From: JBBRBB01 sp038206235
GTDB lineage: Bacteria; Bacteroidota; Bacteroidia; Chitinophagales; Chitinophagaceae
Reading direction: 5' to 3'
DNA: 23,420 nt
Assembly: GCA_038206235.1 (NCBI GenBank)
Contig: JBBRBB010000044.1
Location: 1 to 23,420 of the forward strand
The translations under genes were made by a program, and so were the position numbers. The notes beneath the pieces are model-generated. The model did no database searches. It saw only the letters and a list, made by a program, of their open reading frames with translations, and was not told where the DNA came from. This document shows, one piece after another, positions 7,667 to 15,566 of the stretch; the stretch's first letter is position 1; every line of letters starts with the position of its first letter.

Positions 7667-7674
7667 CAAAAGTA
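7667..7674 (-). promoter_or_regulatory. Possible -7 element for the GT4/sulfotransferase pair
   Basis: Minus-strand TACTTTTG matches TAnnTTTG and lies about 145 bases before the ATG at 7524. No TTTG is found at the expected -33 distance. It would allow the last glycosyltransferase and sulfotransferase to be transcribed independently of the genes beyond the inserted element. Confidence 0.35.
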
Positions 7675-7747
7675 TTCTCTGTCCTTTTGTATTATGATAC
7701 ACGGTTTTGTTCAGTTTTTATTATGCTTAATAAAAAAACTTTATCTA

Positions 7748-7887
7748 AGAAGCTGTTTAAAATTTAAAAATCAATCACCATTAGACGTTTGCGGAGACAT
7801 CCCGCAAAAACGGGACCGTTGGCTGTGTCCCACAGCCAACTTTTAAGTACGATACGAAATTTATAAGGTCATTTTTAAACAGCTTTT
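7748..7887. mobile_element. MITE-like element with terminal inverted repeats
   Basis: The 13-base ends AAGCTGTTTAAAA (7750-7762) and TTTTAAACAGCTT (7873-7885) are perfect inverted repeats about 110 bases apart. Between them are a perfect 10-bp hairpin (GTTGGCTGTG at 7818-7827, CACAGCCAAC at 7831-7840) and a short CCCG/CGGG stem just before it. No open frame is present. Ends of this GCTGTTTAAA kind resemble those of some insertion sequences, so a non-autonomous derivative is inferred. I see no clear target-site duplication. Confidence 0.6.
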
Positions 7888-7904
7888 CAAAAAATGATAT
7901 TTTA

Positions 7905-8696
7905 TTATACGCGTTCAACTACGAACCAGGGGTTTAGCAGATTTTCTTTATTGTATTGCAATTCGTTTCCCGTTTCATAATTGTACACTTTGCAGCCTGC
8001 AAATTTAGCCACAGCATGCCCCGCGGCAGTATCCCATTCCATAGTAGGAGCTAAGCGGGGATATACCTGGGCTTTGCCTTCTGCTACCAGACAAAGCTTT
8101 ATAGAACTTCCGGCGCTTACCAGATTTATTTCGCCATGTATTTTTTTTCTCTCTTCAATAAAAGTTTCTGTTTCGGGGGTATTATGAGAACGGCTTGCTA
8201 CCACAGTATATACATGTGGTTTTGGAAGAAGGGGAAGTTTTTTTGCGCTGCCAATGATTTCATCAATGCTTTTTTCATTTGCACCGTTTAGAGTAAAACA
8301 AAAGCTTCCTTTTTCCTTATCTCCAAAATAAACTTTCCCCGTGACAGGAACATACACTACACCTGCAACCGGTTGCGAGTTTTCGATAAGCGCTATGTTA
8401 ACCGTGAATTCACCATTTCTTTTAATGAATTCTTTTGTACCATCAAGAGGGTCAACAAGCCAAAATTTTTTCCAGTTTTTTCTTTCTTCAAAAGGCAATT
8501 GTTTTTCCTCTTCACTTAAGATAGGTATACCTGTGGATGATAATGCTTCTTTTATGGTTTCGTGAGATTGAAGGTCTGCAAGGGTAAGGGGTGATTCATC
8601 GGCTTTTGTTTCTACAGCAAAATCATTTTTATATACTTCTAAAATTTTTTTCCCCGCCTCAATTGCCGCCGATACCAATAAGCTTATATCTTTCAT
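7905..8696 (-). CDS. cysQ: 3'(2'),5'-bisphosphate nucleotidase (PAP phosphatase)
   Basis: Hydrolyses 3'-phosphoadenosine 5'-phosphate (PAP) to AMP, removing the inhibitory by-product of sulfotransferases and of sulfate assimilation. The 263-residue protein shows the inositol-monophosphatase-superfamily metal sites: SEEE (61-64), DPLDGT (82-87) and EWDTAAGHA (220-228). The family sequence TKADESPLTLAD is at 30-41. Length and motif order fit CysQ better than inositol monophosphatase. It lies inside the glycan locus, 127 bases after a GT4 gene and near three sulfotransferases, so its local job is most likely to keep PAP low during glycan sulfation. The start is ATG; no strong promoter is seen in the 127-base gap, so it may share the upstream transcript. 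Confidence 0.94.
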   Translation of the reverse strand: MKDISLLVSAAIEAGKKILEVYKNDFAVETKADESPLTLADLQSHETIKEALSSTGIPILSEEEKQLPFEERKNWKKFWLVDPLDGTKEFIKRNGEFTVNIALIENSQPVAGVVYVPVTGKVYFGDKEKGSFCFTLNGANEKSIDEIIGSAKKLPLLPKPHVYTVVASRSHNTPETETFIEERKKIHGEINLVSAGSSIKLCLVAEGKAQVYPRLAPTMEWDTAAGHAVAKFAGCKVYNYETGNELQYNKENLLNPWFVVERV

Positions 8697-8823
8697 TCCG
8701 TAGTAAGTTATTATAAAAGAGCGGCAAGATAAAGTTTAATGATAAAATAACCATAACTGAATTATTTATGAATAATAGCTGCAGAAATAAACGGACTGAA
8801 ATAACAAGTCAATTATTTTTCAA

Positions 8824-9936
8824 TTAATCTTTACCTGTTATTTTTCGATACAATTCGAGAATTTCATAAATCTGTTTATGCAAAGAATAGTTATGCTCTA
8901 TAAAGGCTCGTGCATTCTTTGATTCTGTAATAAACTGTTGTGGATTTTCAAGGTAGCTAACAATCTTTGAAGCAATTGATGCAGCATTAAATTCAACATA
9001 TTTATAGCCAAAGCCATTAAATTCAAGTTGCTTAATGCCACCTACATTACTTACAACCGGCACACAGCCGCAGCTCATAGCCTCCATAAGCGCAAGTGGC
9101 AGGCCTTCAAAATCGCTGGTGAGTAAAAAAATATCTATTTGTTTATATGCCTGGTAAGTATCCTTCAACTGCCCGGATAACTGAATTGCAGACTGCAAAT
9201 TTTTTTCTGCAATTTTTTGCCGCAGCATTTCATCATCAGGACCATCACCCACCATTAAAAAATTAATTTTATCTGTGAGCTTTTTTATTTCGGCTGCAAC
9301 TTGTACCCATTTATCTACACGCTTTTGCGGTCTGAAGCGGGCAACAAGACCCGTTATCATTCCTTCAGCAATATTTTTTTCTGCCCTGTGCGCATTGGAA
9401 AATTTATCGGTATCAATGCCATTTAAAATAATTACAGACTTTTTAGTTTTAAAGAACCATTTTTTTTGATTTTGCTTACTGTTTTCGCCTACTTCGTGAG
9501 ATACAAATATTAAACAATCAAAAAAGCCATAAACCATTCCGCTTAAATAATAATTATATTTTGAATAGAAGCTAACCAGGTTGTGCTCCGAATAAATAAA
9601 TTTTGTTTTGCGGCAAAAAAGCTTTGCAGGTATCGTCATCCATGCTGCTACGGGAAGGTGGGCATGAACAACATCGTACCTGCCTTTGTGTATGTGATAA
9701 AGGAATTTGATGTATTCAAAAATAAAAAGAAGGGAAGTTATTTTATAGTAGTGAATTTTTTGTACATGCGGCTTTACTTCGGGCACAAGCCCTAATTTTT
9801 TATGATCAAGAATATATAAATCTGAAATTACATGCTCTTTAAACGCATCATTCAAAAAAAATTCTCTCAATAAAACTTCTGCACCTCCATAGCTGAATAC
9901 TCTTATTACATGCGCTACTTTAATTTTTCCCGGCAT
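8824..9936 (-). CDS. GT4-family glycosyltransferase
   Basis: Predicted GT-B retaining glycosyltransferase for glycan assembly. I chose ATG at 9936 (370 residues). The longer frame begins with TTG at 9990 and would overlap the upstream sulfotransferase, while this start leaves a 25-base gap and places the GT4 opening KVAHVIRVFSYGGAEV (6-21) at the N-terminus. DVVHAHLPVAAW is at 88-99 and NGID at 172-175. The donor site has ARFRPQKRVDKW (199-210) and the EX7E motif Glu277-GLPLALM-Glu285, then NVGG. All key residues are present. It follows two sulfotransferase genes closely and is probably in the same operon. It is distinct from the other two GT4 proteins here, so each probably makes a different linkage. 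Confidence 0.92.
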   Translation of the reverse strand: MPGKIKVAHVIRVFSYGGAEVLLREFFLNDAFKEHVISDLYILDHKKLGLVPEVKPHVQKIHYYKITSLLFIFEYIKFLYHIHKGRYDVVHAHLPVAAWMTIPAKLFCRKTKFIYSEHNLVSFYSKYNYYLSGMVYGFFDCLIFVSHEVGENSKQNQKKWFFKTKKSVIILNGIDTDKFSNAHRAEKNIAEGMITGLVARFRPQKRVDKWVQVAAEIKKLTDKINFLMVGDGPDDEMLRQKIAEKNLQSAIQLSGQLKDTYQAYKQIDIFLLTSDFEGLPLALMEAMSCGCVPVVSNVGGIKQLEFNGFGYKYVEFNAASIASKIVSYLENPQQFITESKNARAFIEHNYSLHKQIYEILELYRKITGKD

Positions 9937-9961
9937 AGATTTAATTGGTTGTGAAATATCT

Positions 9962-10918
9962 TTAAGGATTGATGGATTGACAGGGTGCAACTATTTCCAT
10001 TATTTTCTTTTTTGTTTCTTCAGAAAATTGGGATTTTAATGAGCTTCTGGTGTTGCGGTTAGAAACAGAAATATTTTCCATGTATCTGTCAACATATTTT
10101 GATGGAGGCAGTTCCATGAATGTCATGAGTTTTTGTATAAATGATTTGGGGTCATTTACAAAATCTTCATAGTGAACTTCGCAAACATTTAATCCCAATT
10201 TTTTTATTTCATACTCCGTAGTTTCCATTAGTTTTTTATACTGAAATGCTGTGATTAATGCCGGGTCATTTTTTAATTTTTCTGCTTGCGCTTCTTCTTT
10301 GAGTGTATATGCGCCAAGCCACCAAAGCTTATTAATTCCCATTCGTTGCCAAAAGCCAACTTCGAGCCAGGAACGTATGGTGGCCAATGGTTCACGCACT
10401 ACGTTTACAATCAAAGCATCGGGCATTATGCTGGTTAAATATTCAAGTCTGCCGGGGCCGGTAAATTTTATGATTAATCTTTTTCTTCCCTGGTATTTTA
10501 CTTGTTTGGCAAGAAAAGAGCGAATAAATTTTTTTTCTTCAGGTGTTACTTTTTCATTCAATAAAAAGCCTCTTGAAAAATCAATTCTTGGGCCGCTTAC
10601 ATATTCCCAAAAGCGATACAGCTCAACAGGATTAAAAATTACAAAATTCAAATAGGTTCCCCATTTTTGCCTGGTGTTTTTGCTAAAGCCCACAAACTTC
10701 CAGAATTTAATAAGTCTCCATGCTTTATTATCAAAAAATCTGCGCAAATAATTAATGTGAGTGGAGTGTGTAAATATTTCCTGGTAATTATTGTGCCATG
10801 CAAGAAGTTCGTGCTGAAAAATGATTTCGGAAATAATGGTTGTACCAGAGCGGCCGCTGCCAATAATAATGATTGGCTTCTTTAAAAATTCTTCATCTTT
10901 TATTTCGGAATTTAGCAT
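9962..10918 (-). CDS. Sulfotransferase (Sulfotransfer_3-like), paralogue A
   Basis: Predicted PAPS-dependent sulfotransferase of 318 residues. The 5'-phosphosulfate loop IIIIGSGRSGTTIIS (16-30) and the 3'-phosphate motif VVREPLATIRSW (173-184, Arg175 and Ser183) are intact. The next gene upstream (10956-11870) is a close paralogue: over residues 12-70 I count about three quarters identical positions. They therefore arose by tandem duplication and have diverged mainly in the C-terminal half, where acceptor contacts are expected. The gaps on both sides are short (37 and 25 bases), consistent with one operon. The KEPxFF segment of heparan-type enzymes is absent; it is replaced by WHNNYQEIF (41-49). 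A sugar acceptor is inferred from the setting only. Confidence 0.88.
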   Translation of the reverse strand: MLNSEIKDEEFLKKPIIIIGSGRSGTTIISEIIFQHELLAWHNNYQEIFTHSTHINYLRRFFDNKAWRLIKFWKFVGFSKNTRQKWGTYLNFVIFNPVELYRFWEYVSGPRIDFSRGFLLNEKVTPEEKKFIRSFLAKQVKYQGRKRLIIKFTGPGRLEYLTSIMPDALIVNVVREPLATIRSWLEVGFWQRMGINKLWWLGAYTLKEEAQAEKLKNDPALITAFQYKKLMETTEYEIKKLGLNVCEVHYEDFVNDPKSFIQKLMTFMELPPSKYVDRYMENISVSNRNTRSSLKSQFSEETKKKIMEIVAPCQSINP

Positions 10919-10955
10919 ACCCTGAATTCAAAAAAATTTAAATGATGCAAAAAAT

Positions 10956-11870
10956 TCAGGTATTCACAATCTGAAGAATTTGCTTTTTTATTTCTTCTGA
11001 AATATTTGTTTTGGAAGATTTTGCCTGCCTGTCGTTCCTGTTTTTTACAGAAATTTTTGTCATGTATTCGTCAATAAGCTTTGATGGGTTCAGCTTCAGA
11101 AAATTCATCAATTTTGCAACAACACCATTGGGGTCATTTACAAACTCTTCATAGCTTATAACACAAATATTGGGGTTCACTTTTTTAATTTCATCATCGG
11201 TTGTTTCCATTATTTTTTTATATTGAAAAGCTGCAAACAAAGCGGGATTGCCCGATAATTCTTTTGCCTGTGCCTCTTCAGCAGGAGAGTAGGCGCCCGT
11301 CCACCAAAGCTGGTCTGTGATCTGGTTGCTCCATTGCACTTCAAGCCAGGAGCGCACTGTAGCCACAGGTTCTCTTACTATGTTTACAAATAAGGCATCC
11401 GGAAAAATGCTGGAAAGATATTCCATACGGGATGGCCCCGTTATCTTAAAGGCTAAACGTTTGCGCTTTTGATATTTTACCATTTTGGCAAAGAAAGTGC
11501 GTATATTTTTTTTTTCCTCTGCGGTTGCTTTTTCATCTATCAAAAAATTTCTTGCAAATTCAATTCTTGGGCCGGTTAATGCCTGCCAGAAATTATATCT
11601 TTCAATAGGCCGGAAACAAACATAATTAAAAAATGATTTGTTGTTCTGTGTATTCATTCCAATAAGCCGCCACATTTTATTATCGAAAAGCCTGCGCAAG
11701 TAATTTACACCTGCAAATTTTGGAAACAATTCCTGGTAATTGGAATGCCAGGCTAAATCTTCGTGCTGAAAAATTATGTCAGAAATAATTGTGGTACCAG
11801 AGCGTCCTGTTCCAAAAATTATGATGGGTTTTTCTAATAGTTTTTCGTTTTTTGAAAGAAAGTTACTCAT
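10956..11870 (-). CDS. Sulfotransferase (Sulfotransfer_3-like), paralogue B
   Basis: Second of two tandem sulfotransferases, 304 residues. The PAPS loop is FGTGRSGTTIIS (19-30) and the 3'-phosphate site is IVREPVATVRSW (164-175, Arg166 and Ser174). The block NYLRRLFDNKMWRLI (56-70) and the late segment KLIDEYMTKISVKNRN align with paralogue A (KYVDRYMENISVSNRN). Compared with A it lacks about ten residues after position 70 and has a shorter C-terminus. It lies 21 bases after the SGNH-like gene, so acylation and sulfation functions appear co-transcribed. Two retained copies suggest two acceptor sites or sugars, but sequence alone cannot show that. Confidence 0.88.
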   Translation of the reverse strand: MSNFLSKNEKLLEKPIIIFGTGRSGTTIISDIIFQHEDLAWHSNYQELFPKFAGVNYLRRLFDNKMWRLIGMNTQNNKSFFNYVCFRPIERYNFWQALTGPRIEFARNFLIDEKATAEEKKNIRTFFAKMVKYQKRKRLAFKITGPSRMEYLSSIFPDALFVNIVREPVATVRSWLEVQWSNQITDQLWWTGAYSPAEEAQAKELSGNPALFAAFQYKKIMETTDDEIKKVNPNICVISYEEFVNDPNGVVAKLMNFLKLNPSKLIDEYMTKISVKNRNDRQAKSSKTNISEEIKKQILQIVNT

Positions 11871-11891
11871 GTTAATTAAAGAAATTATCTT

Positions 11892-12941
11892 TTAGTGTTT
11901 TTCTTTTTGATAGGTTATGATGTTTGCGATCTTATTTTGATTGCCTGACACAGGTTGAGAAGTTGCATTATTAAGAGAATCCTTAGCTAAGTCAGCTTTT
12001 ATTCTGGAAGCGACTGCTGCAGAAAAAGGCCTGGCACATTTATCATTAGGATGTACATAATCATAAAAATAGTCTCTTTTTAAAAATGCGGTATCTGATG
12101 CATAATTCCAGTAAGGTACATTATACTTAACGAGTATGCTTTTTATGTCACGAATAGAGGGAGGTTCCGGAAAAGGCTGAATGAAGAGGGGGCAGGTTAC
12201 AACATATAATTTTATATGATGATCGGTAGCAAGCTTTACAAACTTTTCAAACATTTCTTTTGCGGTTGAATCCGTTGCTGTTTCATCAAATTCATAATGA
12301 GGAGGCACCGTTTCGATAATTTTTGTACCATGTAAAGGCAGATAACCATTTACAATGTCTTTCTTATCAGGCTTTTTCTTTTTGCCGAAATTAATGCCCA
12401 TTACTATTGGCAGAATTAAAGAATTATAGGCATATAGTTTTGAAACCTTTGCTTTTAATAACTCTTTGGGATACATATCTCTTACCAAATTTGCATACGC
12501 CGTATCTCTTCTCACATAAGGCAACAGCATGGAAGTAAGTACCGTTTTACTATCTTCTTCTGCTTTCCATGTAAGTTCTTTTGGGGTTACATCAAGTATT
12601 ATAATTTTAGGCACATGTTTTTTAAGCGCCCAGTTAAGAATACTTGTATGGTATAGAATTAAGGAGCCTTCCCTGCTGCAATTAAAGGCTGAAAGTCCAA
12701 GAGAATCGCTGAATATTTTACTTACATATCCATGTACTCCTCTTGAGCTTCCATAAATCATAATGTCTTCCTTAGGATTATTGATACTGTGTGAAAAGGT
12801 TTTTATATCCCCTTGGGGTTTCTTGTTGTATAAATATTCGATGGCTGTTCCTACAGTTCTGTCAATCACAAACATAATTACAAGAAAAACAGCTAATTTC
12901 TTAATTAACTTAACAGCATCTTTTCTCTCTGTCTTTGTCAT
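11892..12941 (-). CDS. SGNH-hydrolase-like O-acylation partner of MBOAT
   Basis: Predicted membrane-anchored extracytoplasmic protein that passes an acyl group, received from the MBOAT partner, to the glycan, by analogy with AlgJ/AlgX and DltD. I chose ATG at 12941 (349 residues), 19 bases after the MBOAT stop; longer starts overlap that gene and lengthen the N-terminus without support. One hydrophobic segment at about 12-31 acts as a signal anchor. The SGNH elements are intact: YGSSRGVHGY (63-72) as block I with the nucleophilic Ser, and DYVHPND (294-300) giving the Asp-xx-His pair, Asp294 and His297. The C-terminal 30 residues are polar and poorly conserved. Pairing with MBOAT directly upstream is the usual arrangement. 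Acetyl is the likeliest group but is not shown. Confidence 0.8.
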   Translation of the reverse strand: MTKTERKDAVKLIKKLAVFLVIMFVIDRTVGTAIEYLYNKKPQGDIKTFSHSINNPKEDIMIYGSSRGVHGYVSKIFSDSLGLSAFNCSREGSLILYHTSILNWALKKHVPKIIILDVTPKELTWKAEEDSKTVLTSMLLPYVRRDTAYANLVRDMYPKELLKAKVSKLYAYNSLILPIVMGINFGKKKKPDKKDIVNGYLPLHGTKIIETVPPHYEFDETATDSTAKEMFEKFVKLATDHHIKLYVVTCPLFIQPFPEPPSIRDIKSILVKYNVPYWNYASDTAFLKRDYFYDYVHPNDKCARPFSAAVASRIKADLAKDSLNNATSQPVSGNQNKIANIITYQKEKH

Positions 12942-12960
12942 TTGTATGCAAATTTTAATT

Positions 12961-14382
12961 TTAAAACTGGAAATAAATAAACTGGCTTCCATTAAACACA
13001 CCTATCATAAGCAACAGCGTTAAAAGTACAACATAACCGATAAACCGCACCACCAATTTATTGTGTCCAATAACTTTTACATTAGGATAGTACTCTTGGA
13101 AAAACTCTACAATAAGAAGGAAACACCCTACAAACACGCAATACCAAAAGATACTGGGTGGTTCTCCTTTAAAAAGGCGCGTTCCTTTAAAAGAAAGCAT
13201 TGTCTTGGCTATGTATAATGCATCCCGCATTGTTACTGCTCTAAAAAAAAGTGTGATTGGAATATATAGAAAAAAAGAAACAATTGTGCCCGAAATAACA
13301 AGCCATACACCTTTAATAAATCTCTTCGGCTTCACTATACCTTGATAAATTCTTTCCAGAACTACCAAAAGACCTGATAAAAAACCCCAAACTATAAAAT
13401 TCCAGCTAGCACCGTGCCAAAGACCGCTCAATGTAAAAATCAAAAGAACATTCAACAACAACTTGTAGGGGCTTTTTTTTCTCTTCATTGAAAGTGGAGT
13501 ATAAACATAGTCTCTAAACCAGGTATATAAAGATATATGCCATCTTAAAACTTTTTCTGTAAAGCTTTTACCGAAGAAGGGACGGCGAAAGTTTTCCATA
13601 AGGTTGTAACCCATTACTTTGGCACTGCCTATTGCTATATCTGAATATCCTGAGAAATCACAATAAATCTGAAAACCAGCAAATAGAGTCGCTACAAACA
13701 ATGTAAATGCACTATGATGGTAAGGAGCATTATAAACTGTATTTACATATATCGCCATTCTGTCGGCTATCACAATCTTCTTAAAAAATCCCCATAGCAT
13801 AATTTGTAAACCGGCAATAACCCGGTTATATTCAAATTTTTGAGGTGTATAAAACTGGTGAATAATATTTTGGGGTCGTTCTATAGGACCTGCAACCAAT
13901 TGAGGATAAAACATTACATACAGTGCATATATGCCAAACTTTTTTTCCACTTTTTGATTTCCCTTATAAACTTCAATTGTATAGCTCATTGCCTGAAACG
14001 TGTGAAAAGATAACCCGATAGGAAGCGCAAAGGAATTGTTGGGAACAGGGTTTTGAAAATTGAAAATACTCAGAAAGCCGGTAACGTTATCATTCAAAAA
14101 ATTGAAATATTTGAAGAAACCTAAGATTCCCACATTTGCGATGATACTAAGAATTAAAAAAAATTTTCTTCTTTTTCCATCGCTTTTTGCAATAAAAATT
14201 CCTGCGAAATAATCAACTACTATTGTAAAGCCCAGTATTAAAATATATATGGGCATAAAATCCATATAGAAATAGCAACTGCTCAGTAATAATAAAAACC
14301 AGCGGTATTTATGCGGTGCAATGAAAAAAAGGGAGGTTACAATTATGAAAAAACCGACGAAATCTAAAGAGTTAAATAACAT
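12961..14382 (-). CDS. MBOAT-family O-acyltransferase (AlgI/PatA-like)
   Basis: Multi-pass inner-membrane protein of 473 residues with about ten or more hydrophobic segments. It is predicted to move acyl groups across the membrane for O-acylation of a polysaccharide. Family landmarks are LPIGLSFHTFQAMSYTIEVY (120-139), YPQLVAGPIERP (159-170) and DFSGYSDIAIG (242-252). The two conserved histidines are His282 in LRWHISLYTWFRDYVY and His323 in SGLWHGASWNF. The length matches AlgI-type proteins. It is the first gene of the minus-strand block and overlaps nothing when the next gene starts at 12941. The 351-base gap upstream is shared with the divergent phosphoglycosyl transferase. A weak -7-like TATACTTG (14409-14402) is the only promoter hint. 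Confidence 0.93.
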   Translation of the reverse strand: MLFNSLDFVGFFIIVTSLFFIAPHKYRWFLLLLSSCYFYMDFMPIYILILGFTIVVDYFAGIFIAKSDGKRRKFFLILSIIANVGILGFFKYFNFLNDNVTGFLSIFNFQNPVPNNSFALPIGLSFHTFQAMSYTIEVYKGNQKVEKKFGIYALYVMFYPQLVAGPIERPQNIIHQFYTPQKFEYNRVIAGLQIMLWGFFKKIVIADRMAIYVNTVYNAPYHHSAFTLFVATLFAGFQIYCDFSGYSDIAIGSAKVMGYNLMENFRRPFFGKSFTEKVLRWHISLYTWFRDYVYTPLSMKRKKSPYKLLLNVLLIFTLSGLWHGASWNFIVWGFLSGLLVVLERIYQGIVKPKRFIKGVWLVISGTIVSFFLYIPITLFFRAVTMRDALYIAKTMLSFKGTRLFKGEPPSIFWYCVFVGCFLLIVEFFQEYYPNVKVIGHNKLVVRFIGYVVLLTLLLMIGVFNGSQFIYFQF

Positions 14383-14733
14383 ACATATTCTTTTGCGGGT
14401 GCAAGTATAGAGAATATTTTACAATTCATACCGATGAAATTAAAATTGAACGAATGCATTCAGACAGGTAGAAAACTACTTTTATTTCTAAATTAAAAGA
14501 CCGTTATATTATTTTATTATTTATTGTAGGTAAGATTACAATTCAGTTTGCTGGTTTTCATAAAACGAAGCAACACAAAATTTTCATGCATAGGCAACTT
14601 TTATATAATGATTTGCGTATCAATTTAAACATCATGGAAAAATAACACACTTTTTCAAGTTATTCCTTATTTTCGCAGCGTGTTAAAAAATTGTAATACA
14701 ATTTTAAAATTCCTATATCTTTGAATTAGCCTA
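14383..14733. other. Divergent intergenic region of the glycan locus
   Basis: AT-rich region between the MBOAT gene (-) and the phosphoglycosyl transferase (+). It should hold control sites for both arms. I can place only the rightward promoter (14691-14723) and a weak leftward -7-like TATACTTG (14409-14402). No gene, hairpin or operator repeat stands out. Confidence 0.6.
14691..14723 (+). promoter_or_regulatory. Promoter of the phosphoglycosyl transferase/glf pair
   Basis: TTG (14691-14693), a 22-base spacer and TATCTTTG (14716-14723) fit the Bacteroidota -33/-7 pattern with a slightly long spacer. The start site would fall at about 14730, only a few bases before ATG 14734. That makes the next in-frame ATG at 14764 a reasonable alternative start with a leader of about 34 bases. 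Confidence 0.5.
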
Positions 14734-15483
14734 ATGCAAACACATTATTTTAATCCAGCCAAAATGAAGGTTAATAGCCCTATCAAAATTCAAGAGGCTC
14801 TGTTGCATGTTCACATGCCATTAGAAGGCCCGTCAAAAAAGGAAATAATTGAAGAGTCACTGAAACAAAAAGGATTTCAACTTTTTTTAAAGCGATTATT
14901 TGATATTATAGTTTCCTCTGCTTTGATTATTTTATTTTCACCTATTCTTATTACCGTGGCTTTAATAATTAAATTAACTTCCCGCGGTCCTGTATTTTAT
15001 AGTAATGATAGGGTAGCTTATGACGGAGGTCATTTTCGCTGTCATAAATTTAGGTCGATGGTTACAGACCATTCAATCAAAGAAAATGATCATAAAATTG
15101 CAATAGAAGGCCAGAAAAACGGTATCCTTCATAAGCAAAAAAACGATACCCGTGTTACGTGGATTGGAAAAATCATTAGAAAAACAAGCATTGATGAGCT
15201 TCCCCAATTATTCAATGTATTATTTGGTGATATGAGTATCGTAGGACCCCGCCCTCTCGTTCCTTTTATGCTAAAACCATATCCTGAATTTTGTGAAATC
15301 AGATGTTTTATGCGTCCCGGAATAACGGGTCTTTGGCAAATCAGAGACAGAGAGCATAATACCAGTGCAGAATTTATGATAGAGCACGACACAGAATATA
15401 TTGAAAAATATAGCCTCCTGCTCGACTTTAAAATACTGGTAAGTACTCCTTTCGTGGTTTTATCCGGCAAAGGTGCTTACTAA
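14734..15483 (+). CDS. Initiating phosphoglycosyl transferase (WcaJ-like bacterial sugar transferase)
   Basis: Transfers a sugar 1-phosphate from a UDP-sugar to undecaprenyl phosphate, the first membrane step of glycan repeat assembly. The 249-residue protein is the short monotopic type, without the N-terminal transmembrane and CoA-binding-like part of WbaP/WcaJ. FLKRLFDIIVSS (51-62) precedes the single re-entrant hydrophobic segment (about 58-80). KFRSM is at 105-109. TSIDELPQLFNVL (151-163) has the catalytic pair Asp154-Glu155, followed by GDMSIVGPRP (165-174) and RPGITGLWQI (194-203). The first 45 residues are a polar extension, so initiation at Met11 (14764) is possible; the promoter position supports that weakly. 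It is followed by glf after 83 bases. The sugar loaded cannot be told (glucose, galactose or an N-acetylated sugar). Confidence 0.94.
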   Translation: MQTHYFNPAKMKVNSPIKIQEALLHVHMPLEGPSKKEIIEESLKQKGFQLFLKRLFDIIVSSALIILFSPILITVALIIKLTSRGPVFYSNDRVAYDGGHFRCHKFRSMVTDHSIKENDHKIAIEGQKNGILHKQKNDTRVTWIGKIIRKTSIDELPQLFNVLFGDMSIVGPRPLVPFMLKPYPEFCEIRCFMRPGITGLWQIRDREHNTSAEFMIEHDTEYIEKYSLLLDFKILVSTPFVVLSGKGAY

Positions 15484-15566
15484 TACGTTTCATTAAGTTT
15501 TAGTTTTAAATTGATACCCCCTGTTTGTTTTATTGTTGCACAGGCATTATAAAATTATTTTTAAAA

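Larger units (their letters stand above)
7525..7904. other. Intergenic region with MITE-like element and possible promoter
   Basis: This 380-base gap splits the minus-strand gene block between cysQ and a GT4 gene. It holds the inverted-repeat element at 7748-7887 and a -7 element at 7667-7674; the rest is AT-rich and without a recognisable gene. Confidence 0.7.

Noticed and set aside
9937..9990. Longer start (TTG 9990) for the GT4 gene
   Set aside because: It would overlap the upstream sulfotransferase by 29 bases and add an unconserved N-terminus; ATG 9936 places the GT4 opening normally.
15525..15566. Longer start (TTG) for glf
   Set aside because: The FAD-binding motif of this family starts within a few residues of the N-terminus, which fits ATG 15567.
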